Source: Acanthosepion esculentum (Eukaryota; Mollusca; Cephalopoda; Sepiida; Sepiidae). Taken from it: a DNA stretch of 64,000 nucleotides. The notes beneath the pieces were generated by a model, which saw nothing but the letters and a program-made list of their open reading frames with translations, had not been told where the DNA came from and searched no databases. Both the position numbers and the translations under genes were made by a program. The stretch is taken from NCBI GenBank assembly GCA_964036315.1, contig OZ038496.1, positions 16,535,533 through 16,599,532 of the forward strand, given 5' to 3'. Positions 36,703 to 46,907 of this stretch are shown here, piece after piece; the stretch's first letter is position 1; every line of letters starts with the position of its first letter.

Positions 36703-36826
36703 GTAAACACTTGTAAATATTTTTATATCTACCGTGAAACTTTTCATACCAATTATTTGTGAATTTTGACTCAGGAGCTCAGGCAGAAGGATTAAAATTG
36801 TTCAGGAACGCAGGACTCAAAGGGTT
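36690..36826 (+). repeat. Direct duplicate A of a ~135-bp segment
   Basis: The segment (GGTAAACACTTGTAAATA ... ACCAATTATTTGTGAATTTT ... GGACTCAAAGGG) recurs at 36863-36893 and 37100-37210. The second copy is interrupted by about 205 bases at 36894-37098. Confidence 0.75.
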
Positions 36827-36862
36827 AATCATTTAGAGTGAAAATGACATAATGCCAAGCCA

Positions 36863-37215
36863 TGGGTTGAATAGTGAGTAAACACTTGCATAGTTTTTTG
36901 CTATTGCTTGTCTTATTTTGAAGAGCCAATCAGAAAAGCTGTAATATTCTGACGTCATTGAACGTTATACCAACATATCTGCACCTTTTCATTGTGTTTT
37001 GTGCATGTGTGTTGGATAAAAAAGATCGTTTTTACCATGAAGCATTCAGAGTCACAACCTGGACCGTTAGGGAAGTGATCAGGAAGTTATATTTTTTGTA
37101 ACTATTTTATGTCTACCATGAAACCTTACATACCAATTATTTGTGAATTTTGACTCAGGAGCTCAGGAAGAAGGGTTAAAATTGTTCAGAAATGCAGGGC
37201 TCCAAGGCATAAGAT
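36863..37215 (+). repeat. Direct duplicate B, interrupted
   Basis: The first part (TGAGTAAACACTTGCATAG) is at 36872 and the rest (ATGTCTACCATGAAACCTTA ... GCAGGGCTCCAAGG) is at 37108-37207. The insert between them has no recognised ends. Confidence 0.65.
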
Positions 37216-37755
37216 TCTTCTTTGGATTTTGTCAAGGATATCTAAATATATAGCAGATTATACATGGCAGCAATATTCTAAGCCTGGATGAATGTTAGTA
37301 AATATGTAAGATAGTTTTATATAAAAACGTTGCAATGTACCAAAAATGAATTCAAATAATTATTTTTCATTTTTTATTTTTGTACTGAAAACAAACACAA
37401 AATATTGTTTGAATTTTCAAATAACCTTTGCAACAGAAGCAAATTCATTTCTGTGAAAGATGTATTTGCTTATCCCATCCTTTTTTCATCACCCAAAGGA
37501 AAAAAGTTTTATCCTTTGAGTCATTTTTCCACAATTGTTTATTCTGCCTCAACTTGAAAGCAGCCATTTTTAATTTCTCCTTCATAACCAGCCAATGAGA
37601 TTAACTATTAGTTCTTCATTTTTATCCATTAGTTATTGATAGAGATATCCACTATAATCTTTACTGTGGGACATCTGCTTGAGCAAGCAACCAGACCAAA
37701 AAGCATGTACGTAAAGAAGAAGTTTTTTATGGAAAATACAAAGAAAATGACACAT
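37216..37755. other. No recognisable feature
   Basis: AT-rich; the 65-codon minus frame at its end overlaps the LINE remnant that follows. Confidence 0.4.
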
Positions 37756-37995
37756 AATTAAATCCAGGAGAAAGTTGAAATTTCTAGGAGACATAATAAG
37801 TAAAAAAGTGTAAGAAAATTTGGCAATCACTGAACATATAGAAGGAAAGAGGGATAGAAGGAAATCTACCTAACAATCTCATGTAAATGGATGGCAGAAC
37901 AAGGACTGGGAGGGATATGAAGGGGACAAACATCGCTTAGAGCAAGTTAGGAAGTTATGGAGAGTAATGACTGCCATTTTCTTTAGGGCCATGTC
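37756..37995 (+). pseudogene. LINE RT C-terminal tail, plus strand
   Basis: It reads RRKLKFLGDIISKKV, a stop, ENLAITEHIEGKRDRRKST, then NGWQNKDWEGYEGDKHRLEQ and VRKLWRVMTAI. It corresponds to the end of the endonuclease-RT LINE protein and is degraded. Confidence 0.7.
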
Positions 37996-38010
37996 ACATA
38001 AAAAGCCAAG

Positions 38011-38555
38011 AATAATTGGCAAAATTGCAGATTAAGTCTTGGAAACCAATTGTAATGAAAATTTCCATTCTGATGTAAATTTGTACACTTATTTTGAAAA
38101 TAACAATAAAAGTTTGTGGAAGAAAACCATTTTGGAGTTATTGACCATATAAGTTCTGCCTTATTCATGTCATGGCTTATTTACATACGTTTATCTAAAG
38201 AAGTTATGTGTGGAAGCTTCACTTGTCTTGATTACTGCACAATGTGCGAACTTTAAATGCAGGCAGTAATCAAGACAAGTAAGAAGTTAAGATGATCAGT
38301 AAAAAGGCTGTTAACTAAGTAAGTTTCCGTGCATTACTACTTGAGGCAAACATATGTAGACAACACCATAATGGTGCCCGGCTGTAACTGCGATGTAAAT
38401 AAGGCTGAAATTATATTGTCAATTACTCCTAAACGGTTTTATTCTGCAAACTTTGATTATAATTTTCGAAATAAGCATACAAATTTACACTTGACTGGTT
38501 AATTTTCATTACAATTGCTTTCCAGGGTTTAATCTGTAGTTTTACTGAATAATTT
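38011..38555. mobile_element. Fold-back element with ~200-bp inverted arms
   Basis: The left arm from about 38011 (TTGCAGATTAAGTCTTGGAA ... AATTGTAATGAAAATTT) and the right arm up to about 38555 (AAAATTTACACTTG ... TTTCATTACAATTGCTTTCC) are reverse complements with substitutions and indels. The centre carries a cleaner 18-base pair, CACTTGTCTTGATTACTGC at 38220-38238 with GCAGTAATCAAGACAAGT at 38263-38280. It has no coding content. If transcribed it would fold into a long hairpin. Confidence 0.75.
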
Positions 38556-38689
38556 CAGAAAAATCAGATTCAAAGGCATGTGATTTTGTTATATTTTTAT
38601 TTTATATTTCTTATAGAAATTGATGTTTTATTCTCCTTTGTTTATTTTTTTCTCCTAGTTTTATCTTGAATTGTAACTTTTCTTCTTCT

Positions 38690-39393
38690 ATGTGTCATGT
38701 ACCTTCAGGTTGTAGAAAATCATGGCTCTCCACAATTTCCTGTCCTTTGTAGCTCTTAATAAATGCTATCATTTTGTTATCTCTCCTTACTCAAGCTCAC
38801 TAGGTAGGCTATGCATTGTTTTCCTCTTTCCCCCTTGCCCCTTCAATCTGTCCTGTGAGTATCAAAATTTCCAAGCCCTCTTTCCTCGTTATATACCCTA
38901 GAAATTTCAAATATCTCTTCCTGATGTTAAATATAAGTGTCCTTTTTGTTTCCATTTTATCTAAAACTTTGTTGTTGCTCATTTGTTCAGTCCATGGTAT
39001 TCTCAGCATCCTTCTGTAGAACCATATTTCTGTTGCTTCAAACCTCTTCTTCCGCTGTGAGGAGATTGTCGGGCATTCACTGTCATATAGGATGACTGAC
39101 TTTATGCAACAGTTCAATGCTCCTTTCTTTGTTTCTAACAAAATTTTCCTGTTTCTTAATACTTCACTTAGTTTTTGGAAGGCATATTTCACTATTCCAA
39201 CATTTATTCAGACTAGTATCGCACTTTCCGTCCTCTGTTAAAATGCTTTCCAGATATTTAAATTGTTGTACTTGTTTGATTTTGGCATCTCCAATTTGTA
39301 ATTTGCATTTTGGACTGTTCCTTTTGCAGACAACCGTGCATTTTGTCTTCTTGCAATTGATGTTTAGTCCTTTCTTCTCACTTTCCTTCACTA
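38690..39393 (-). pseudogene. LINE reverse transcriptase C-terminal part
   Basis: In order on the minus strand: NCKKTKCTVVCKRNSPKCKL, QVQQFKYLESILTEDGKCD, a short break, MKYAFQKLSEVLRNRKILLE, FEATEIWFYRRMLRIPWTEQ, RKRYLKFLGYITRKEGLEIL and TGQIEGARG. This is the connection and C-terminal region of the endonuclease-RT LINE group. The two main frames (38809-39192 and 39164-39586) are joined by a frame change near 39165-39190. At its upstream end it is abruptly joined to a plus-strand LINE end at 39394. The catalytic palm is not in this copy. Confidence 0.85.
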
Positions 39394-39713
39394 CTTTCAT
39401 GGTAATTGTTCTACTGAAGTTAAGTGCAATACTAGATTGGCAACTAGGTCTCATCATTTTGCAGTTGAAATGGCTAGATGTAAGTTTTATGCTAACAGTT
39501 TCTTCTCTTGGATTTGAAACTCTATTCCAGCTTCTTGCTTTCCAATCAACTTTGATATTCAAAAATTTAGATGCAATGTCTATCATTATCTATTGTCGTA
39601 ATTCCTATTCTTTTATTGTTCTCTCTTCTTTCTAATGTTTTTAATTTCTTATATATTCTTTCTCTCTCGGTAAAACCTTGCATCAGTGAATTTATTGCAC
39701 TTGGGGAGAAATG

Positions 39714-39715
<2 letters not shown>
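39394..39715 (+). mobile_element. Jockey/CR1-like LINE 3' end, plus strand, nested
   Basis: The plus strand shows the degraded text for HGNCSTEVKCNTRLATRSHH and the LWNSLP region, then the 3' tail with GCACTTGGGGAGAAATGATT. A (TA)n tract replaces the A tail. It sits between two minus-strand LINE pieces. Confidence 0.7.
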
Positions 39716-39774
<59 letters not shown>

Positions 39775-39780
39775 ATGTGT
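39715..39780. repeat. (TA)n and (TG)n tract
   Basis: Uninterrupted TA for about 44 bases, then a TG run. Confidence 0.95.
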
Positions 39781-39994
39781 GTTAACATGATGTTAAGCAC
39801 TGAAGGTCTGTCAACAAATCAACAAATAATAATGACCTCATACACTTTTACTTCCACCACAACAATAAAATCAAATCCAGAGTAATCATAGGCTTTTATT
39901 TAAGAACCCTAAGAATCTGTAGCCCCCAATTCCTACCTGCAGATGAGAAATACTTAAAAAATACCTTGAAACTTCTCCAATACCCAAATTATTT

Positions 39995-40560
39995 ATTAGT
40001 TTGGTATTGCAATTTCTGTCCTCTGTTAAAACACTTCCCAGATATTTAAATTGTTGTAATTGTTTGATTTTGGAATATCCAATTTGTAATTTGCATTTTG
40101 GGCTTTCCTTTTGCAGACAACTATACATTCTGTCTTCTTGCAGTTGATGTTTAGTCCTTTCTTCTCATTTTTCTTCACTACCTTCAGTAGGAGTTCATGT
40201 AGTTTTATTTCACTATCTGCTATCAACATTCTCATCTGCACATCTTATGTTGTGGCCACCAGTAATAAATCCTAGTAGGACTTCTAATTCTCCCAGAATT
40301 GCCTCACTGCATAAATTGAATAAAATCTACATCCCTTTCTACTTTTTAATATTTACTCATCTCATTTTCTATTTTTATGCTGGCGGTTTGCTGCCAGTAT
40401 AGGTTCTGGATTATTCTAATATCCTTCCCAAATATGTCAAGGTTAACTAGCAGTTTAAACAGTTCTTTGTGATGTACTTGATCAAATGCTTTTACATAAT
40501 CTATAAAACACTGGTACGCTTCTTTTTTTATTAATTTAAAAAGAAAATGAAATTTATGTC
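39995..40560 (-). pseudogene. LINE reverse transcriptase palm fragment
   Basis: On the minus strand FIDYVKAFDQVHHKELFKLL (RT motif A, with the catalytic Asp in the AFD triplet) is followed by FGKDIRIIQNLYWQQTASIK. The connection region (NCKKTECIVVCKRKAQ, QLQQFKYLGSVLTEDRNC) comes next. The YxDD motif region between them is degraded. Stops and frame changes are present. It belongs to the same family as 38690-39393 but is a separate copy because the connection region is repeated. Confidence 0.8.
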
Positions 40561-41374
40561 CAGAAGTGTACTGTTGCATTGTAAAACACCATTTTCATCA
40601 GGTGATATTGATAAAGGCAGAAAAAAATGGTGACAGAATTGATAAAGACAGTAATATGAGGAAATAATCTTTCTGAAAATGAACGTAACGCAATCCACAT
40701 AAATCCTTCACTTCTAGCTATGCTAGTTTTGGGACATTTTGTTTCATAATAATCGCATCCGAAAACCTCCAACATACAAAATGATAATTAAATATTTAAT
40801 TTGAATTTAAAGCATGATATATTCAGACAACACATGACTGAACAAAACAATAGAGTTTTCTATTCATCTGAAAAGGAAGTTACTGTCATTTCTCAGTTAT
40901 CTGACATTGATCTGAATATAAATTTAAACAAAAGCTAATAGAAATTCCTATAAGATAGTGGCAGCCATCTTTTTAAAGGGAATGGGAAAGCTCATTTGAT
41001 TGTGAAGAGAAAAGCAAATCTGGATATTACATCAAGTTTAAATTTTTGTTTCTTTTATTTTTCATCAAATCAAAAACACATTAAGTTTCATAAATTATTT
41101 GTGGTATCTTTTTGGAAAAGAATATCCCTTTTTCCATTTAGGATACCTGGGTGTTTAGATATGTTTGATTTTTGTTTTCTTATTTTCCAAATTTAGAAAT
41201 ATATTTTTGACACAATTTGCCCAACTCTCGTTTTTTTTTTTATTTTTGTCCTAAGGATGGTTTGTTTTGCTACAAATCTCATAATAGGATTGCTCTACGG
41301 TGGAATATTAAAAAAATATATTTTACTCAAATTGGATTCTTTCTTGTGCAAAAAAAAAAGGAAAATTGTAACTT
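40561..41374. other. No recognisable gene
   Basis: AT-rich sequence with short frames only and no repeat relationship seen. Confidence 0.4.
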
Positions 41375-42335
41375 GTTCTTTAATTTTGGCCTCTTTTCTT
41401 TTTTTATTATTCTCACTAATTCTTTGTTTCTTTCTTTCTTTTTCATTGACTCTTTTTACTAACTCTTTCTTTCTCATTATCTCTTTCTTTTTTCCTTTTT
41501 TCTCATTCCCTGTTCGTTTTTTATCACTCTTTCTTTTTTGTTTTCTTTCTTTCATATTGATTCATTTTTCTTTCTTTTTTTTCATTGCCTTTTCCTTTTT
41601 TCTCAGTGACCGTTCCTTTTTTATCACCTCTTTCACTCCTTTATTTCTCTCACTGACCTCCTCCTTGTTTTTAATACCTTTTCTTAATTTTTGATTCTAT
41701 TTTCTTCCATTTTTTTCTCATCGTATCTTCATTCTTTTTCATTGACTGAATGCTTCTTTCTTTCATTAGTTCTCTCTCTCCTCCTACTTCCCCTTTTCCC
41801 TTTCTTTCTCTCTTTCTTCATGCTTCTCCTTTTCCATTTCATTGTTTCTTTCACTTGCTTCCCCCTTTCCTTTCCTTTCTTCTTACTTACCTTTTCCTTT
41901 TCTTTCTTTCTTTCTTCTTGATATCCTTTTCTTTCTTTCTTCATTGTCTTGTTCTTTCTCACTGACTGTTTCTTTCTTATCACCTCTTTTGCTCTTTTAT
42001 TTTTCTCACTGAACCCCTCCTTGTTTTTTAATACCTTTTCTTTCTCCCTTTCTTTTTGGTTCTATTTTCTTCCTTTATTCTCATTGTATCTTCATTCTTT
42101 CTCATTGACTGAATCTTTTTTTCTTTCTCTCTTTCTTCTTGCTTCCTCTTTTCCATATCTTTCTTCTTATTTTGCCTTTATTTTTTTCTTCTTTATTTCT
42201 TTCTTTCTTGCTTCCTTTTCTCTTTCTTTCTTTCCTTCTTGTCTTGTTCTTTCTCATTAAGTTTTCCTTTCTTTGTTATTCTTTTTCAATGATTTTTTCT
42301 TTCTTTTTTAAACCTATTCTTTTAAATATTGCCCG
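41375..42335. repeat. Pyrimidine-rich tract
   Basis: T/C-rich with recurring words CTCATTGACTGAATC, TTATCACCTCTTT and CTTTTTAATACCTTTTCTT about 360 bases apart (41590-41690 and 41960-42050). It is therefore at least partly a tandem duplication of a roughly 370-base unit. Ser/Phe/Leu frames are compositional. Confidence 0.8.
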
Positions 42336-42354
42336 TTATCTCTCATTTATGCAT

Positions 42355-42445
42355 AGTAAAAAACCCGACTGGAATTTGAACACGGCTCTCTGATTTCTCC
42401 TGCTGAGCCATTATCCATTACACTGCATCACACATTTTGTACACC
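42355..42445 (-). mobile_element. tRNA-derived SINE head fragment, minus strand
   Basis: It reads CCCGACTGGAATTTGAACAC, then TGAGCCATTATCCATTACAC: the reverse complement of the B-box and A-box areas of the SINE at 50.6 kb. Confidence 0.65.
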
Positions 42446-42469
42446 ACACTGCACATCTCACTTTTTTTT

Positions 42470-42605
42470 TATCATTTCACTACAAGCAAGGTGATAAAGC
42501 CACTAAGATGCAAAGAGTTACTTGGAATGAAAGAACCTGTGGAAAAACTATTATTGAGGAGGGAGGACAGTAAAAGAATAGAATTCAAAGAGACAGAAGA
42601 CAACT
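42470..42605 (-). mobile_element. LINE 3' tail fragment, minus strand
   Basis: The reverse complement of the tail is CTTGCTTGTAGTGAAATGAT; the 3' untranslated part follows to about 42605. Confidence 0.65.
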
Positions 42606-42725
42606 ATTGATTGGTTAGTTGTTTTTGTTTAGCAGCATATCAACAGTTCTATGGGTTATTTAACATCGAAATCTAAATATTTGGAAAACAACTGTATGCC
42701 ATCAACTACTAATATTATCTGCATA
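42606..42725 (+). mobile_element. Element A terminal fragment
   Basis: The satellite-homologous end is present as one copy (GCATATCAACAGTTCTATGG, GTTATTTAACATCGAAATC). Confidence 0.6.
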
Positions 42726-42796
42726 AATTTATACTTTCAGGGCAAATCTGTTTTTTTAGATATAAAGTTTGTAGATGATTAAGCATACTGTCAGTA

Positions 42797-43310
42797 TGCG
42801 ACGCTGCCTCGCTCTGTCTTTTTTACAAATAATTTCACGGTAATTGCTCCAAGGAGCTGCTTTCGCTGGTTCCTAGGCCTCATGAATTTAAACGTCCTAC
42901 GAGGCTGGCATCCTGTTCCCACCCCATCACCGTTGAAACTGTCAGATGTAGACGTCTCTTCTACTCCAATAGCTTCATGTCTCGCACATCTCGCCTGTGG
43001 AACTTCCTTCCTTATTCCTGTTTCCCTGACAAATACAATCTCCAACTATTTAAGTGTAACGTCAATCGACATCTCCAGTTGCCTTGATCTATCCACTTCC
43101 CTTCTCCACATCCTTTCACCTTTCATTCCTATCTGCTCTCGCTCCAAATCTTCTGTAACTCCCTTGCCTTGATCGATCCACTATCTTTCTCCACATCCTC
43201 TCCTTTACCACTCCTATCTGCTCTTCCTCCAAACCTTCTGTAACCCCTTGCATGCTAGTGGCCTCCAGCCTTGCTTGGGGTTATAAGCTTAAAAAAAAAA
43301 AAAAAAAATA
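42797..43310 (+). mobile_element. 5'-truncated LINE, near-identical sister of the 33-kb copy
   Basis: From GCGACGCTGCCTCGCTCTGT it follows 33204-33709 with only scattered differences, ending in an 18-A run. The coding end is broken by a few substitutions and an early stop. The truncation point is downstream of that of the other copy. Confidence 0.85.
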
Positions 43311-43337
43311 TTTGAAAAAAAATGTATTGCTTGTTTT

Positions 43338-43712
43338 TTTTAATCATTTCACCTCAAGCAAGGCAATAAAGCCACTAAGATGCAAAGGGTTACTGACTGA
43401 CAGAGAATATAATAAAAGTCTACTATTAAGGAGAGAAGACAATAAAAGAACAAAAATTAAGAAGACAGAAGTTAACGACTGGCATTAACTTTAAATCTTT
43501 GTAAATCAAAATTGAATGGGAAGCAAGAAGTCAGAAGAGAGTTCCACAAGTCAGAAGTGCAATAGAAGAAACTGTTAGCATAGAACTTACGGTTCTATCT
43601 CACCATTCCAACAGTAAAATGAGAACTTGCTGCCAATCTAATACTGCACTTAAATTTATAAAGTCTATGTACCATAATAGGGCCAAGCTTCGTCCACCAC
43701 AAGGAAAGTTGA
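43338..43712 (-). mobile_element. LINE 3' end, minus strand
   Basis: It reads the tail (CTTGCTTGAGGTGAAATGATT on minus) back through the LWNSLP-equivalent region. A short piece resembling the 'STTRKVD' region (CGTCCACCACAAGGAAAGTTG) lies at 43690-43712. Confidence 0.65.
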
Positions 43713-43714
43713 TT

Positions 43715-44365
43715 GGACAATAAAAGAACAGGATTCAAGGAGACAAAAGATGATGATTGATGTTGCATTTAAATTTTTGAAGATCAAAGTTGATTGGAAA
43801 GCCTAAAGCCAGAAAAGTGAGAAATGTGAGAGAAGAAATTATTAGCATAGAACATTCAGTAATTTCAACTGTAAAATGATGAGACTTAGCTTCCAATCTA
43901 GTACTGTGCTTAAATTCATAAAGCCTAGAAATTAAAATGAAAGCAATATTTATTTTGAATAATATAAAAATGTGGCACAAGGCCATGGGGGATAGAGAAG
44001 GATGGTCATCAGTCTGTCTTAAACTAGCCACGATTACTGACCCAAGCATACCATACACCGAAACAACACATTCTTACTTAAAAATCTGACTACAGTCACC
44101 ATAATACCTCAAAGTCTCTATGAAGTCCTAACAAGTTCTCATATATACAATTTATCTGGAGGCAGGGGGGGAATAAAAATAATAACATTAAAAAATGAAA
44201 CCCTGATGAATATTTACAATGAATACAATTTCTATACAATAGCTAATCAGAATAGCTAGCATGAAAGTATTTATAGAACAGACAAAAAGAAGCTAAGTTA
44301 TGGTAGTGGGAAATGGTTGAAGCCAAGATGCCAGTTCAGTACTGATAATGTCACAGAATGAGTTC
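43715..44365 (-). mobile_element. LINE 3' part plus dispersed repeat, minus strand
   Basis: It parallels 230-745 over most of its length (GTGGCACAAGGCCATGG, GAAGCCAAGATGCCAGTTCA). The minus-strand frame includes RLYEFKHSTRLEAKSHHFTV, the RT C-terminal region. Confidence 0.65.
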
Positions 44366-44382
44366 AAAGAAGAATCTTTAAC

Positions 44383-44589
44383 ATTATAATAATAATAATC
44401 TATAATTGTAGTGATATGTAAATGACTGCCTAATTAGTATTGCTAAGGCATAGACTATATAAATGCCCAAGGCAGTAAGGGTAGTGCAGTTCTTGGTATA
44501 CAAGATAAATGACTACTGCTGGATTGATAAAATACAAAGGAGATCACACTTCATAACAGTGCCATTATAATAATAATCTTCTACTGAGT
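44383..44589. other. Candidate insertion bounded by direct repeats
   Basis: ATTATAATAATAATCT-type repeats (19 bases at 44383-44401, 16 at 44574-44589) bound about 170 bases. That segment starts near TGTAGTGATATG, contains a TATATAAA box at 44457 and ends near CATAACA. It could be a short LTR-like or SINE-like insert, but the bounding repeats are simple sequence. Confidence 0.3.
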
Positions 44590-45203
44590 CTGAGTATTCT
44601 TTTGAATCTCTTCTTGGTTGAGCTGAGAACTTCTTAGTGCCTCTTTATACTTTTCTTTCTTTACAACTGGTTCTTTTGTTAGCTTTTCCCATCAGCACAT
44701 TTTCTGTCTTTCATTTCCTAAGTAAATTAACTTACAAGCTTCTTAATTAAAGCTTAATAAAAATTACAAAAGATTAATTACTTTGTCTCCAAGAAAGAAA
44801 GTAAGAAATTAATCTTAATGATTTTAGCATTTCCTGTTTGCAATATTTACTCACTTTTATAATTACCTGATTTGTCGACCATGTACTTCATGCGCTTACT
44901 CACTTCAGCTGGGATGGTTTTACAAAGTACACTCTGACCCCGTTATAATGCAATCATCAAGGTCCATAAAATGTCATGAAAAAGAATTATCATTATATTA
45001 CAATATCACCAATAGATTAGTACACACCTACCACCATTTTGTAAAAAAAATAATTTCCATTTAAACTAAACAAGATTTTATTATTGGATCTGCATAAAAA
45101 TTTGTAGCATTTTTCAATAGATGGCATTTCAACATGTTATATTGTTGCACATGTTGTGGGTTGTTTTGGCAATGTGTCAGCATGGTCTGAATGTAATTTT
45201 TTT
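44590..45203. other. No recognisable gene
   Basis: AT-rich; no motif or repeat was assigned. Confidence 0.4.
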
Positions 45204-45212
45204 ACATATATA

Positions 45213-45295
<83 letters not shown>

Positions 45296-45325
45296 TATAT
45301 TTATATATATATATTTATATTTATT
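45204..45325. repeat. (TA)n tract
   Basis: About 120 bases of TA with a few TTA interruptions. Confidence 0.95.
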
Positions 45326-45326
45326 A

Positions 45327-45397
45327 TGAAACAGAGCATTTGCTTAAATACTTGTATCTATAAAAAGAACGTTAAACATATTATAAATGTCTTTAAA
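45327..45397. repeat. ~70-bp direct repeat, left copy
   Basis: GAAACAGAGCATTTGCTTAA through ATAAATGTCTTTAAAT is repeated almost exactly at 45684-45757, 360 bases downstream, with the tRNA-like sequence between. Both copies adjoin (TA)n tracts. Confidence 0.9.
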
Positions 45398-45537
45398 TAA
45401 ATTGTCGGACTATGTCCAATTCAAAAATATATGACGTCATTTGTTTACATTTGATATGCTAGAGCAGATATGAATAGAAGAGATTCATGGAAGATTTAAT
45501 TTTAAAGATAGTAAAATCGACCTTGTATACCAGACGC

Positions 45538-45619
45538 TTCTCTGTGGCCGAACGGTTAAGGCACATCACGCGAAATGATGGTTCCGTATAGGATACAGGT
45601 TCAATTCCTGTCGGAGAAC
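45538..45619 (+). tRNA. tRNA-Ser(CGA)-like sequence, probably a pseudogene or SINE head
   Basis: It folds as a class II tRNA. The acceptor stem is TTCTCTG with CGGAGAA. The D-arm/A box is TGGCCGAACGGTTAAGGC. The anticodon stem is CATCA/TGATG around the loop CGCGAAA, giving anticodon CGA. A variable arm follows (TCC GTATA GGA), then the T arm ACAGG TTCAATT CCTGT with a good B box. Length is 81-82, usual for serine. Against function: the base before the anticodon is G where U33 is nearly universal, and the base after the acceptor stem is C where serine tRNAs usually have G. A T run lies 10 bases downstream. Confidence 0.5.
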
Positions 45620-45683
45620 AAAAATTTTCTATGAAAATTTCTCGGACATTCAGGCCGGTAAATGTTATTTAATACTGTTTATT

Positions 45684-45757
45684 ATAAAACAGAGCATTTG
45701 CTTAAATACTTGTATCTATAAAAAGAACGTTAAACATATTATAAATGTCTTTAAATA
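45684..45757. repeat. ~70-bp direct repeat, right copy
   Basis: Near-identical to 45327-45397 (one or two differences), then it runs into a (TA)n tract. Confidence 0.9.

Positions 45758-45815
<58 letters not shown>
45755..45815. repeat. (TA)n tract
   Basis: Uninterrupted TA for more than 50 bases. Confidence 0.95.
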
Positions 45816-45817
<2 letters not shown>

Positions 45818-46046
45818 ATTTTAGTTATATGTTATTTCTCTTAGTTTTTAAACAAATTTCTTCCGTTAGGATAATTTTTGGGAGTAACCTATTTTAACTA
45901 AAATTTACTCATTATTATGTTTTTTTTTAAACTAGTATTTAACATGTAAATATCTTGTTTAATTTATTTTTAAGCAATTTTAGTTAAATTTTATTTCTAT
46001 TAGTTTTTAAATGGAGCCAATATAATAAATCATTTTTATTTTATTA

Positions 46047-46049
<3 letters not shown>

Positions 46050-46089
<40 letters not shown>
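46050..46089. repeat. (TA)n tract
   Basis: About 40 bases of TA. Confidence 0.95.
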
Positions 46090-46092
<3 letters not shown>

Positions 46093-46099
46093 TGGTTTG

Positions 46100-46435
46100 T
46101 TTTCTTCTCTTCTTCCAAAAAACACCCTATCTTGACCGCATGTAGGAAGATCAGTACAACCAAGTATACTTGATCTATAACACTGAATAGCCCAAGTGAA
46201 GTCTTGATTAGTTGCCGTTTTCTGGGGGAACTTATATAAAGTACGTCCTAAAGCTAGTAGCAAATTTACTCTGGGTGCGGGCTGAATACTGATCATATTT
46301 GGTTGGGTCGCCCATCAAAGAAGTCTGTTGTTTATTCAGACCTGAAACTTCTAGTGACATGGGAGCAGCAACACTGATGACACACCTAGATTCGGCACTT
46401 AAAGGTGTAGTTTTAACAATATATATATATATATT
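46100..46435. other. Mixed-composition segment of unknown nature between TA tracts
   Basis: Its GC content is higher than its surroundings. It contains GGTTGGGTCGCCCATCAAAG and GCAGCAACACTGATGACACA, lies between two TA tracts, and has a minus-strand frame of 86 codons. It may be a dispersed repeat; I cannot name it. Confidence 0.3.
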
Positions 46436-46905
46436 GTTTGGGGGTTAAAAAGATTTCATTAGCCCCACAAAAGAAATATATAAATAAAAAACAAAACATA
46501 TACAATATACAACACAATAAGCATAAACAAAAATGATAAAATGCTTTTGCATACATTTCTGAGAAATGTTTTTATATTTCAAAGTACATATATACATATA
46601 CAGAGATAAAAACTTTGTGTTTATTTAGTTGTTGCCACATGATCTGTTGGAGGGCTATTCACAGACATCTGCTTCATTTGCTGTTGAAGATGAAGAGAGA
46701 AAATTTGAATGCTGTTTCAGTTGGTGGCAAAATGCTTGTTCTGGTGCATGATTGGAGTTTTCATATTTATCTAACTATTTTTTCATAATCTCACTTTTTC
46801 TTTCTTTAATTTTAATTTTCATTCTTAATTAAAGTAATTTTATTCCTTGACTTTTAATTTTTCCATTCTTATTATGTATTTATTTTCTGGTTTCCCACTT
46901 CTACA
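46436..46905. other. No recognisable gene
   Basis: AT-rich. The last ~30 bases (TTTTCTGGTTTCCCACTTCTACA) recur at 47540-47565. Confidence 0.4.
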
Positions 46906-46907
46906 TA

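Noticed and set aside
36125..36747. Overlapping minus-strand frames of 140, 177 and 187 codons
   Set aside because: They arise from nine copies of a 43-base unit read in three frames; the same peptide period in every frame shows that it is not protein selection.
46036..46296. 86-codon minus-strand frame as an exon
   Set aside because: It runs into a TA tract, has no splice-bounded conservation I can judge, and may be a dispersed repeat.
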